Shown here piece after piece: positions 11,597 through 21,893 of a DNA stretch of 64,000 bases. The position numbers were made by a program, and so were the translations under genes. The stretch comes from Carettochelys insculpta (lineage: Eukaryota > Chordata > Testudines > Carettochelyidae): assembly GCF_033958435.1 (NCBI RefSeq), contig NC_134141.1, forward strand, positions 103,023,001 to 103,087,000, written 5' to 3'. A model generated the notes under the pieces. The model had not been told where the DNA came from. It did no database searches and saw only the letters and a list, made by a program, of their open reading frames with translations. The first letter of the stretch is position 1; every line of letters begins with the position of its first letter.

Positions 11597-11656
11597 TTTT
11601 GCTTTTTTTTTGGGTTTTTTTGTTTGTTTTTTGTTTTTTGTTTTTGTTTTTGTTTC
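11597..11656. repeat. T-rich (TTTTG)n low-complexity tract
   Basis: Runs of T separated by G, including a (TTTTTG)-like array ending TTTTTGTTTCAG. Confidence 0.8.
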
Positions 11657-11839
11657 AGAACAAAACATTTATCATTTGACGACTGTTACAGTACATCGAA
11701 TCCTTTCCTGGGGTTAGTTTTCCATGTACATCATTGCCTTAGCTACCAGAGGAAGTGTTTAGAATGGAATTGTGAGTGGGTAGACAGATTGCTCACAAGT
11801 TGATCTTTGTAGTATCTATGATCCACGTATGAAAAAAAG

Positions 11840-12045
11840 CTCCTGGCCTGGTGGATTGGGCACAGGATTTGTAGCCAAGGATGCTAAACCTCGTATGGGT
11901 GTGCTTTGTGACAGCAGGTACATCTGTGAACCTTAGTTTCCCCTTCTCTAAAACACGGTAATAAAAGCCTCATGCTTCTGAGAGGTTCTGTAGGAGAACT
12001 CACTATAAAGTCCAAGAGCTGTGAAGTACTATTAAGACAGACGTG
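11840..12045 (+). repeat. MIR-type SINE (CORE-SINE)
   Basis: The hallmark MIR order is visible: a TGTGAC segment, then CCTTAGTTTCCCCTTCTCTA and AAAACACGGTAATAAAAGCC, and a tail with AACTCACTATAAAGTCC. This is the ancient amniote MIR core and is strongly diverged. Confidence 0.65.
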
Positions 12046-12984
12046 CACTAGAGCCACAAAGAGCTCAACCATATGGCTGTTGCAGTAAACTATAGTGCTT
12101 TGGGCTTGGTTAAAAGTGAAGGAACAGGACCTGCAATAGTTTAGTTAAAATTTTCACACCCAAATGGCTTTTTTTGGTTTCATGTCTGCTTAACTCTGAA
12201 CTATTTTCACACACCCGAAATTTTGAGATTGCCTGTATCAGGCTGAGTGAACCCTTGTTGGGTTAGGCTGAGTATGCAAAAACTGCATGAAGAATACAAT
12301 GTGCCCTCTCAGGACGCGTCTGTATGCATGCATCCAAGTGCATGCCTACAGAATGGATGTAACCAGACATGCTTATTTTATAGACCATCAGAAGGCGTAG
12401 CACAAACACATGCATATTTCTTCTTCAGGGTGCTGGACAACGAAGATACTGTTCACCGCCTTTGCAGACTTTGAGCTAATTATAGTGATGATGTAAGAAA
12501 TACAACCAGGTGTAATGTATCCTTTTTTTCCAGGCCAGACACTAATTTAGACTAATTTAGATTCAAAATTTAGAGTAATGTACAGTCATTCATTATATTT
12601 ATTTATTTCTCTTACCCTAACCCCTGTCTGAAAAGGTTTCAGGCTCTACATTAGACATGACCTTTCTAAGGAACAGAAGCAACAGGTAATGTGGGACTAT
12701 ATTTTGGATCAATGGCTCCTTTTTTAGTATATAGACAACACAGATCATCCTTGGCTGTCTCCAGGTCAGCTCTGACATGCTCATCAGAACAATGGCACAA
12801 ATGAAAGATCCTTCATTTTAATAACAAGATGCATTGTGGTCATGGGTGCCTGAACTCACACATTTGTTTTAGGTCTTCTTGAGCTCCCCGTCCTGCCCCT
12901 GTGGAGCTCACGAACAAACAGAATGCCACCCCCTATCCCCCAGGTTATGGACTGCCCTCTTAATCATTATGATGGTGGGTGGAG

Positions 12985-13480
12985 GTCTTCATGTCACCAA
13001 GGATGTGGAGCCAGTGGAAAGAGTCCAGCAGAAGGCAACAAAAATGAGTAGGGGGCTGGAGCACATGACTTAAAAGGAGAGGCTGAAGGATTTAGGCTTA
13101 TTTAGCCTACAGAAGAGATGAGTGAGGCGGGATTTGATAGCTGCCTTCAACTATCTGAAATGGGATTACAAAGGGATTGGAAAGAGGCAGTTTTCAGTGG
13201 TGGCAGATGACAGAATGAGGAGCTATGGAATTAAGCTGCAGTGGGAGAGGTCTAGGCTGGACATTAGGAAAAACTGTTTAACCAGGAGTGTGGTGAAGTA
13301 CTGGAATGCATTACCTAGACAGGTGGTGGAATCTCCATCCCTAGAGGTTTTTAAGTCCCGGCTTGACAAAGCGTTGGCTGGGATGAATTAGGTAGGATTG
13401 GTCCTGCTCTGAGCAGGGGATTGGACTCAGTGACCTCTTGATGCCTCTTCCAACCTTATGATTCTATGATTCTATGAATC
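12985..13480 (+). mobile_element. CR1 LINE, 3' end fragment
   Basis: The sequence runs from GTGGAGCCAGTGGAAAGAGT through GATTTGATAGCTGCCTTCAA, GACATTAGGAAAAACTG and GGATTGGACTCAGTGACCTC to a 3' end ATTCTATGATTCTATGA, the diagnostic CR1 8-bp terminal repeat. The open frame inside it (13122-13391) is the LINE tail, not a host gene. It is 5'-truncated, as most CR1 copies are. Confidence 0.9.
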
Positions 13481-13579
13481 TAAAGGCTGGTCCACCCCAG
13501 CCTCTAGTTCAGACTATGGTGGCGTGAATAGCAGTGTGAACCAGAGTGCTGCACTTTAACTCCCCCATATGGACACTAG

Positions 13580-14234
13580 GGCTATGTTTACACTCCAGGT
13601 GCTGTTTCAGGACACAAAGATATCCTGAAATATCAACTCTGTGCCACGGCTTTTCTCAATGCCCAAAATAGCGTTGTTATTTTGGGTGTGGTGTTCCAGT
13701 TCTGGTTCCCCTCGGCATATGAGGCGTCATGGAATGTTCAAAAATAGCCCCTTATTCCAAACTTCAGTGCCATTTGGATGGCACCATGTTCAAAATAAGG
13801 TATTTCAAAATAACTTATGCAATTTGCTTAGCTCAAATTGTATAAATGATTTTGAAAAAAAATCACAGAGCAAATGTGTTCTATCCCTCTTTCACATTAA
13901 TATGAACTAGTAACCTTTTGTATCAGAAAGGTAGATGTGTTAGTCTGTATCTTTGAGAACAACAAGAAGTCCTGAGGCACCTTATAGACTAACAGATAAT
14001 TTGGAGCATAAGCTTTCATGGGCAAAGACCCGCTTCATCAGATGCGGGTCTTTGCCCACGAAAGCTTATGCTCCAAAATATCTGTTAGTCTATAAGGTGC
14101 CACAGGACTTCTTGTAGTGACCTTTTGGTTCATGCCTGCAGCACCCATATAGGATGTTACAGTGCTGCCCAGCACTTTGGTGCATGTTATTCACACTTCC
14201 CTAATAAGATCCTTGGGGCAGTGTAGACTTGTCC
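13580..14234. mobile_element. Harbinger-like element holding a nested palindromic insertion
   Basis: Starts GGCTATGTTTACACTC and ends CAGTGTAGACTTGTCC. The flanks TAG and TAA are a likely mutated 3-bp duplication. The inner part has paired CAAAATAA and TTATTTTG blocks. A second element (13921-14114) sits inside it. Confidence 0.6.
13921..14114. mobile_element. palindromic repeat with 13-bp target duplication
   Basis: Two arms of about 72 bp (13962-14033 and 14044-14116) are near-perfect inverted copies with a loop of about 10 bp. The arms contain AGACTAACAGATA and GGAGCATAAGCTTTC. Flanks TAGTAACCTTTTG (13908-13920) and TAGTGACCTTTTG (14115-14127) match at 12 of 13. A longer relative is at 54822-55718. 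I cannot name the family. Confidence 0.7.
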
Positions 14235-15102
14235 TAAGATAGTTCTGTCATTGTAACTCACAGGCAAACTCCCAGATACTACACAAAAGTAGTAAGGAAA
14301 AGGAACAGGTAGGTGCCCAGTGGGATCTTTAAGAGCATCTAAGTGCAACCCACAGACCTATGTGTGGTTCAATGTCCCATGTAGTAGCAACCGCATGACT
14401 TCAGAGAGAAAGAAGTAGTGTCTTCTACAACCTGAGCTGACAGCCAGCTAGTTTTTAATGCAAACTATAGAGGTGCCTGCATGAAGCTCCAGAGGTCCCA
14501 GCTTTGAATCGGCTTGTGGGCAGTTACATAAGCATATTAGATATCTAACTTCCATTGAAAGCCAAACTCGCTGAGGCTATGTCTACACTACAAGGTAATA
14601 TTGATTTTAAGACATTTAGCCCAATTTTTACCAAGTGCCTGTCTTCACTGTAAATTCCATTAGCTTGATTTATGCTGCACTAAAATCGATATAATATCGA
14701 TATCATAATATCACCATAACCTCACAGATGTGGTGTTCAGTTTGAATTTAAAATTCCAAATGAAGGGGAGTGAGGAAGCACCATGTCTTTAAATCAAATT
14801 CATTAGCCTACACAGATGTCCCGTATGTGCCCCACAGTTCTCTACTCTGGCTTCTTCCATCTCCGCTGCCTTCAGGTGCAGAGGAACTAGGCAGCAGGAA
14901 TACTGTTTCAATTCAGCACTTGGAAGCCAGTGGCTGTAGGGTCATGCTTGTATGAGAGGCTGAAAAATCTTTCTTTCTTTGCTATTAGCATGGCTGTGGG
15001 GTCGGTGGTTCTGTGTCTACCACTGCTAGCTGTCTCTTTTTTCTGCGCTGCCTGGTGCCAGCTGCTCCCCACTACTCCCACCCCCACCCCACCTAGCAGC
15101 TA

Positions 15103-15380
15103 GGCTGTGGATGGGGGTCATGCTTGTATGATAGGGCAAGAAACTTCTTTTCAGCCATTTACATGTTGTCCCACTTCCCACAACCCCTCTCTTCCCTCTC
15201 CGAGAGGCACCATGCATTCTGGAACTTTCCCTCACCTGCATCACTTGGTAGTTGGTCTGTGGGTGGGGGTTGTGCTTCATGAGAAACTTCTTTTCAGACA
15301 TTTACATTTTGTCCTACCCCCAAGTTCCCTCCTTTCCCTTCCCCTGGAGCTGTCACACAGTCTGGAGCTTTCCCACGCCC
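15103..15380. repeat. two tandem units of about 140 bp
   Basis: Two consecutive copies each carry GAAACTTCTTTTCAG, CATTTACAT, TTGTCC and GGAACTTTCCC or GGAGCTTTCCC. They precede the 68-bp array inside the same element. Confidence 0.55.
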
Positions 15381-15439
15381 AGACGCATCACATGGCTTGA
15401 GCCCGAACCAATAAAAGGACATTCTGTGCAAGGTGCCAG

Positions 15440-16000
15440 GCAACTTGCACATGATGAGGGTCCTGTAGCCAGCTGGGGGAACACTCCCTCACCGGGTAGG
15501 ATACTGGGGGGCTGGCAGCTATTCAGGGGCCTTGCAGCCACCCAGTGGAAGTCTCCCTCTGCAAACACCATTTTCGGGTGCTGGTTATTGTCAGGGGTCT
15601 TTTAGACATCGGGGGAGTCTCCCTCAGCAGACAGGATTTTTGGGGACTGGCTATAGTCAGCGGCCTTTTAGCTATCGGGGGAAGTCATCCTTGGCAGATA
15701 TGATTTTTGGGAGCTGTCTATAGTCAGGGGTCTTTTATCCGTCCAGGGGAAGTCTCCCTTAGCGGATACGATTTTCGGTCAACAGAAGAAAATACTTTGT
15801 CGCAAGAGTGGCTGTCGTTTCAGAGCAAATCTTTTGTATGGGCTATATCCAAAGGCCAGGGGGCTTACTAAAGTAGGGGGTCTTTTAGCCTCTTGGAGGA
15901 AGTCTCCCTCACCGGTGATGATTTCTGGGGGGCTGGCTGTATCCAGGAGTCTTTTATCTGCCCAGGGGAAGTCTGCCTCAGTGGACATGATTTTCAGACA
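15440..16000. repeat. minisatellite, about 68-bp units
   Basis: Repeated units of the form CTGGCTATAGTCAG, then GGTCTTTTA, GGGGGAAGTCTCCCT and a GATTTT block. At least four consecutive units lie at about 15510-15780. Two or so more follow a short interruption, at about 15870-16000. Single open frames across the array are repeat artefacts. Confidence 0.75.
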
Positions 16001-16434
16001 TTTGGCTAACACAGCAAGGGAATGAGGGAAATGAAAGGTAGGAAATGAAATGCAAGATGTCATCAGATAGCCACAGCCACTTGTGGCGCACCTTTTACCC
16101 ATGCAACCCCAGTGAAAAAAGCCAGAATGCTACGGGGCTCATGCAAATGTGGGATAGCTTCTCGCCAATACACTGCTGCAAGACTCAATTTTGGCGACTT
16201 GTGTGTGGCATCAATAAGTCAAGTTTGTGGGGAGCCTATGGGAAGGTGAGGATGCTCAAAATCAAATTGATGAAACCCAGTGTGAATAAATTGATTTTAA
16301 CAAAATCGATTTTAGCTTATAGTGTAGATGCAGATATCTTAAATATCTAATTGGATTTAGAGAAATACTTAGCTGCATCTTTAGATGCCTAAGTATCTTT
16401 GTAAATCTGGTCCATGGGGTAAGCAAAACCCCTA

Positions 16435-16874
16435 GGCTATATCTGTACTCGCGCCTTCTTTTCAAAAGTGGCATGGTAATGAGCGAAGTCAGAAGATGCT
16501 AATGAGGCAGTTCCATGAATATACAGTGCCTCATTAGCATAATGGCAGCCACAACAATTCAAAAGTGCCACTTTCGAATCACGCACCGCCCGTGTAGACG
16601 GGGGCTCTTCGAAAGGAACCCCCCCAGACTTCAAAAGCCCCTTATTCCTATTTGGTTTTAGGAATAAGGGGCTTTCAAAGACTGGGAGGGGTCCTTTCGA
16701 AAAGCCCCCATCTACACAGGTAGGCACGATTGAAAAGTATCACTTTTGAACTGCTGTGGCCACCATTATGCTAATGAGGTGCTACATATTCATGAAAGTG
16801 CCGTATTAGTGTATTCCGACTTCCCTTATTACCATGCCCCTTTCATAAAGAAGGGGCTAGTGTATGCATAGTCC
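16435..16874. mobile_element. palindromic Harbinger-like MITE, full length
   Basis: Starts GGCTATATCTGTACTCG and ends CTAGTGTATGCATAGTCC. The central palindrome has AAGCCCCTTATTCCTA facing TAGGAATAAGGGGCTT, and CTCATTAGCATAATGG facing CCATTATGCTAATGAG. Same family as 5705-6142. Confidence 0.8.
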
Positions 16875-16919
16875 AAGAAAGTATTAGTTGAAGCAATTAC
16901 TCTTTTCTTAGCACAAAGT

Positions 16920-17090
16920 GATGGATCTCAGTTGTAGGCAGGAGGGCAAGAACCTGCAGCCTTAAGCCATTTGCCTCTATGGCATGAGCTAAAATCCACC
17001 TGCCTGTCAGCTAAGACTGCAGAAGGCATTTCATTCTCTGCACTTTGATTTCAGCAATAGTAATAAGCAGCTCTAAGGGAGTCTAAGCAA
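16920..17090 (-). repeat. tRNA-derived SINE
   Basis: On the minus strand an A-box-like TTTTAGCTCATGCCATAGAG is followed by a B-box-like GGCTGCAGGTTCTTGCC. Same layout as the copies at 7347-7620 and 58145-58400. Confidence 0.55.
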
Positions 17091-19185
17091 GTTAAACCTT
17101 TATGGTGAGTTGGCAAGAAGCAACTTATATGTAAATCAAACCTATTAAAATTTGGTATAAACTGCAGGTGGCAGAAGGGAATGCTCAGGTAATGGGTTTC
17201 ACCACAAGCCTTTCAGGGCCACTTCTACTCTCACTCCTAAGACTGCACTCCAGTTTGCATCAATAGGGTTTATACCTATCCTGTGTAAGCAAGAGTAGAA
17301 TTTGGCTTGAATCGGGAAACCACAAATCCAGCCCAAGCCACTAACGGCATTGCTGTCTGTGGGTGGTTTAAGGTGGAATTGAGTCTAGCCGATTTTAAAT
17401 GAACAGGCATAAACTACCAGCACCTTTATCATTAACTGTCCAACAGACCCAGGACTGAATGGTTACCGATGTAATATTTATCCAGGTCAGGTTTGAGATT
17501 CACTGATGGGCTAGTGTTAGTATAAGATAAGGTGCTGCTGCATCTGTGTATTCCCCAGTAGTTTCTAGACAGAGCTTTTCATCACCACTGACCTGGCCTG
17601 AGAGAAAAACAAAGCAATTTTAAATTTAAAAGGGTGCTGATTGTTTCAGATGTAAGACTGACATTTTGTCATTAATTAACCGATTTTATTTAAAAAAAAA
17701 AACAGCCAGCTGACCAAAGCCCTATGAGGAATGATGCTGAGGAGTCCAAAGGTTGAAGTACAAATTCTGCCTCTGTATTCCCAGCAACATACTCTGCTGT
17801 CTCTCCATTTACCTCACTGAAGTTTCCACTGAAAGGCACCTCTTGAGCCTGATTTCTGCCTATTCCTATTCCATTGTTCACCAAAGCAAAAATGCTATGG
17901 TGATAACCACAGCATCTGATTAATCATTTAATTCCCTTCATTGGTCGAGATATTAGGGGAGATATAAGGAATTTGCTGATTCTGTAAAGCTCAGCCTTTT
18001 ATTACTGGGCTGTAACATCTGTAGTGGAGAAGTGAGGAATCCAAGAGCAGACAGTTTACCTTATGGCAAATTCCAAGGCACTATTTAAAGTTCAAATGAA
18101 ATTCCATCATTCGAAGTAGGAGGGTTTCTTTCAAAAAAAAAAAAATCCCAGATCTGTGAGTGAAAAGTTTAATTATGGACAAGATGACACACATAGTACA
18201 GCCCACAAAGGCAGCAACACCGCTGTGGAAGCACATTCCAATAAAATCTTAAAAGATTACTTTTATAATAAACTATGCATTCTTGAGCAAGCCATTGCGG
18301 GATTAGCTACCACTTTGCCTTGCTGAAAGCAGGTTTTTTGCAAAACTGTTACTGACACTATTTTCAATGCATTCATGTTTCCAAAGCTAACATTGGCATC
18401 CTGAAAAGGAATCTACATTTCAGTGTTTTTCTTTAATCCTGCTTCCCTCTCACCCATATAAACTGAAATTCCATTGAGTAGAACAGGCTGTGGGTTAGAC
18501 AGAGTTAACATCCAGAAAAGCAGTGGAAAAACTAGCAATGGTGAGACTTTCCAGCTGTAACTGAAAGATAATTTTAGACATGCTGAAAAAATGACTTGCA
18601 TCTGTGAGGCACCTAGACAGATATTGTTATGTACAACAAAAGGTTAAGTTAAAAACCCAGAATCTTGGGTAGGGCACTGAAGCTATGCTGAAAGCAGTAA
18701 CATCAGACACAACAAGTATTTTAAAAATCACCATCCTGCAAAACACAGCACTTGTTCTTCTGTAAATATTTTAAGTCAGGTTTAAAGTTGCAACAGGCAT
18801 TGTTAAATTCATCTGTTATTTCCAAATCCACCTTGAAATAAGAATGTTCTTCCTTTTTATGAAGTATGAAATATGAAGCCTGCTATAAAAATCCCCTACT
18901 GCATGGAGATGAAATAATTGTATTTCAATTGGGATTGCTGCCAGATTCCTCCTATACATAAAAACAATCCCATTAGATATGTTTAATGTAACATTTCTGA
19001 ATTCTAGTTTTTAACTCAAAAGTATGAAATATCTGGGGGTTAATTTTGAGGTGAATGAAAAAATGATAGTGAACTAGGTTAAGATATTATTTTATTCTTT
19101 GAAGTCAGCTGCAGCGTTTTTCCATTTAGCTTCCTATAGAGAATTTAGCTGTAGAGCACTTTTATCATTGATTATTAGACGTCTT
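17090..19185. other. gene-free interval
   Basis: AT-rich DNA without a recognised gene or clear repeat. Short open frames near 17690-17884 and 18413-18601 have no domain. Confidence 0.5.
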
Positions 19186-19615
19186 GGTTATGTCTATACT
19201 ACAGCAATATGTCAACAGATGTCACTGTCGGAAGAGAGATTCCAACAAAACTTCTGTCGACAGAGTGCAGCCACACACAAAAGCAGATCAAAAAAGTGAT
19301 TTGCTCTATTTATAGAGAGTAGCTGGACTGCCCAGCCCTCTCTCAACAGAACAGCTGACTGAAAGCACAGCAAACAGGGCTGCTGGTGACTAGAAGTCCT
19401 GTTTGTTGACAGAGGGACTCCCAGAAGGTCTACACATCTTTTTTGTTGACAGATTCTGTCAAGAAAGACATTCTGCTTCATGGTGGAGAAGCAGAAGGCT
19501 GTCAAGGAAAGTGCCAAGTTTTGTTGACAGAATACATTTTGTGAGTGGACGCCCCATGAGTTTTGTCAACAAAACCCTGGTTTTGTCAGCAAAACTCTCT
19601 AGTGTAGACATAGGC
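19186..19615. mobile_element. Harbinger-like MITE rich in TGTCGACAGA motifs
   Basis: Starts GGTTATGTCTATACTAC and ends CTAGTGTAGACATAGGC. The flanking triplets are CTT and CTT, an intact 3-bp duplication. The interior repeats TTTTGTTGACAGA and its complement many times, unlike the CTCATTAGCATAATGG family. Confidence 0.75.
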
Positions 19616-19904
19616 CTTGAGTGCCAGTTTAAGTGTCTTGTGGGATTTCTACAATAAACCCTAGTATGCAGTGCTGGTAAAACATCAGCTACATAGTAGG
19701 GTCTTTTTTAGTGCTACAATAAATATCATATACATGCCTTACACAAGTAAAGAGTTTGGGAAAGAGTTGTAGGTAGCCCTCAGCAGGAATGAGTTCTAAT
19801 CCTGGGTATGACAAGCCAGCTCATGCAAGTATCTCCCTGCTTATTAGGAGCAAAGCATGCCTATATTAGGATGAGTTACTTAAATTCTTCTAAAATACTC
19901 TGAG

Positions 19905-20000
19905 CAAGTTATTGTTATTATTTAAAACACACACTGCAGTAGAACCCAGAAGCCCGATTCTTGATTGTGATTAGAGCCCCTTAGTGCTAGGTGCTGAACA
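19905..20000 (+). repeat. old interspersed repeat fragment
   Basis: Contains AGAGCCCCTTAGTGCTAGG and TGCTGAACAAA, a segment common in sauropsid interspersed repeats. I cannot name the family with certainty. Confidence 0.45.
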
Positions 20001-20135
20001 AATAAATGTTAATAATTGCATATGTAACACTGTAAACCATAATCAAGGTCCAAGTCCTGCAAACATTTACACATAGATGTGTAACAATAAGCTTGTTATT
20101 GTAGCAAGAAACTTCACACACTTAAATAGCACATA

Positions 20136-20268
20136 AGGGTTTTTAAGTCCCAGATTGACATAGTCACGGCTGGGATGATTTAGTTGTGGTTGATCCAGCT
20201 TTAGACAGGGGGCTGGACTAGATAACCTCCTGAGGTCCCTTGCATCCCTAGAATTCTATGATTCTACA
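20136..20268 (+). mobile_element. CR1 LINE, 3' tail
   Basis: GGGTTTTTAAGTCCCAGATT, GGGGGCTGGACTAGATAACC and a terminal AATTCTATGATTCTA give a short CR1 3' end. Confidence 0.85.
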
Positions 20269-20269
20269 C

Positions 20270-21350
20270 ACTTGCTGAAGTGTCTGCAAGGCTTGGGTGG
20301 AAAGTTTTGGTCTGGTTTTTTTTTTCCTTCATGGGAGAAAGCTGTGCTTCTGAAGTAAGGGGCTGAGAGCACCACTTAAAATCAAGCCTAGTGCAGGCAC
20401 AGCTGTGTTAATGCACCTCTGTCATCACCAAATAGGCAGCACCTTTGTTATTCCAGGCTTGGGCTGCTTCTCTGCAGTCTGTTCTTTACCCAGGGGTTTT
20501 GTATGCAGGGTTAGTTAGGGACCATAAAACATAAAGTGCATTACTGTAATCATTTTTAGAACATGCCCCCCTCTGAGTGTCCAGCAATGAAATAAAGTGC
20601 ATTGCATGACTTCCTCATAAAACACACTTTCCATCCCCAATTCCATGATCTATATTGTAAATGGGAGGGCGGAGGGGAGAGATAACAGGATCCAATACTG
20701 GGGAACAAAAAGAGGATAGGTGCTTTGAGTAAAGATTGGTATAAAGATCTTTGAGCGAAGAGCTGGATACAACCTGCCAACAACCCAAATTCTGAAGACG
20801 CTTTGATCCGAGATTCTGGTTCAGCCAGCTCTTAAGTGCCAAAATTCATATCTACATCTGGATTTTTAAACACCCTCTCCACAAATAAATACAAACGTAC
20901 ACACATTGGGACCCGGCTTTGGGTCCCCCCTACACAGCCAGAGCTGGGAAGTGTTTTCTACCCATGCAGTTTCCATTTATGAATTATAATACCTGCAGGA
21001 TTTGTGAGCGAGAGACCTTCAGATTCCATTCCCCACCTTAACATGTGAATTCCCTGTTATTTTTGTAACACACCTCCCTGAGTTAAAACCCTCCGCATTT
21101 CCTGTGGTGGGTTTTAAAATCCCTTCTTTGGTGTCATTTCCTCCTCTCGGCTGCTGTGCTCATGATTGCCTCAGAGCCCAACAGCTCTGACTCCCTTCAG
21201 GCCCGGTTTGCAAGGGGTTAAGTTTGGAAGCACCGACTCGCTGAGGGGGAGTAGCCCAGGCCAAGCAGCAAAATCATCACAGCACATTCCTGGGTAGTCC
21301 TCAGCTGCCAGCCTCTGATTAAAACCATCTCCCTCGCTGTGAGTGGCTAA
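20270..21350. other. upstream flank of DAB2
   Basis: No gene seen. The last few hundred bases become less AT-rich toward the promoter. A short open frame on the minus strand (21171-21377) overlaps the promoter and is not supported. Confidence 0.5.
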
Positions 21351-21360
21351 CTCGACTGAA

Positions 21361-21367
21361 TATTTAA
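21361..21367 (+). promoter_or_regulatory. DAB2: TATA-like box, TATTTAA
   Basis: TATTTAA followed about 30 bp later by an initiator-like TCAGCC, then a GC-rich leader and a GTAAGT donor. This is a position-based inference. A transcript 5' end would be needed to confirm it. Confidence 0.4.
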
Positions 21368-21390
21368 CCGGGCCCACGGTGTCAGCCAGT

Positions 21391-21440
21391 CTGCCGGCTA
21401 CAGCCCGAGGAGAATGCCCGGGATAGCGCGGAGCTAGTCT
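21391..21440 (+). other. DAB2: DAB2 exon 1 (noncoding), start approximate
   Basis: GC-rich leader ending GGAGCTAGTCT directly before a consensus GTAAGTAG donor at 21441. There is no ATG in the short leader as drawn. Mammalian DAB2 also begins with a noncoding exon far upstream of the ATG exon, which fits the 16-kb first intron here. The start is guessed from the TATA-like box. Confidence 0.5.
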
Positions 21441-21814
21441 GTAAGTAGCTTTTCAAGCAGGGGGGAAGCTGTATCCTGGGTGTTGGGGGGGGTTATAATG
21501 ACGTCTCCCTGGGTTTTTAAGCCAGTGTCTCCAATGGAGCAGCTACCAGTCTGTTCTGGACTGGGGACATTCCCCCTTCCCTGAGGTTGCTGCTTGGGCG
21601 CCGGACGCTGCAGGCTCGGCTGGAGCAAGCCGAGCCCGGGGAGCCTTCGGGGAGGGACCTGGGTGCCCCCGGCCTAGCTGTGGTCGTGGCCCAGCCTGCA
21701 CAAGGGGCGCCGCTTGCTGGGGACCTCTGGGAACGTGAGCGGACTGCTCGCCTATCAGCTAGGAGAGGGCGCTGCCGACCAAAAAGACACAGGGGCGACA
21801 CAGCCCTGCCCGGT

Positions 21815-21893
21815 CCCCCCCCCCCCCCCCCCCCGAGGGAGCGTGAGCTTGGAGCTCATTGCGGCAGCAGCACGCCCCCCCCCCCCCGCCCCC
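21815..21893. repeat. poly-C runs
   Basis: Twenty C at 21815-21834 and thirteen C at 21875-21887, followed by six more after one G. The minus strand is a guanine-quadruplex candidate. Run lengths of this size are often miscounted in assemblies. Confidence 0.85.

Larger units (their letters stand above)
10835..12980. other. gene-free interval with T-rich tract and a MIR copy
   Basis: No gene seen. It contains a T/TTTTG low-complexity tract at about 11597-11656 and a MIR-like SINE at about 11840-12045. Open frames here are short and without domains. Confidence 0.55.
14575..16335. mobile_element. Harbinger-like element, about 1.76 kb, with internal tandem repeats
   Basis: Starts GGCTATGTCTACACTACAAG. 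It ends in an inverted counterpart around TTTTAGCTTATAGTGTAGAT. Subterminal AATCGAT and ATCGATTTTA motifs are shared by both ends. No transposase domain is visible. Most of the inside is tandem repeats (about 15100-16000). The right end is uncertain by about 10 bp. Confidence 0.65.

Noticed and set aside
13122..13391. 89-codon frame that looks protein-like
   Set aside because: It is the CR1 LINE tail, shown by the surrounding CR1 blocks and terminal ATTCTATG repeat.
15440..16000. CRISPR-like regular repeats
   Set aside because: Units are contiguous and diverged with no unique spacers, and the genome is vertebrate. It is a minisatellite.
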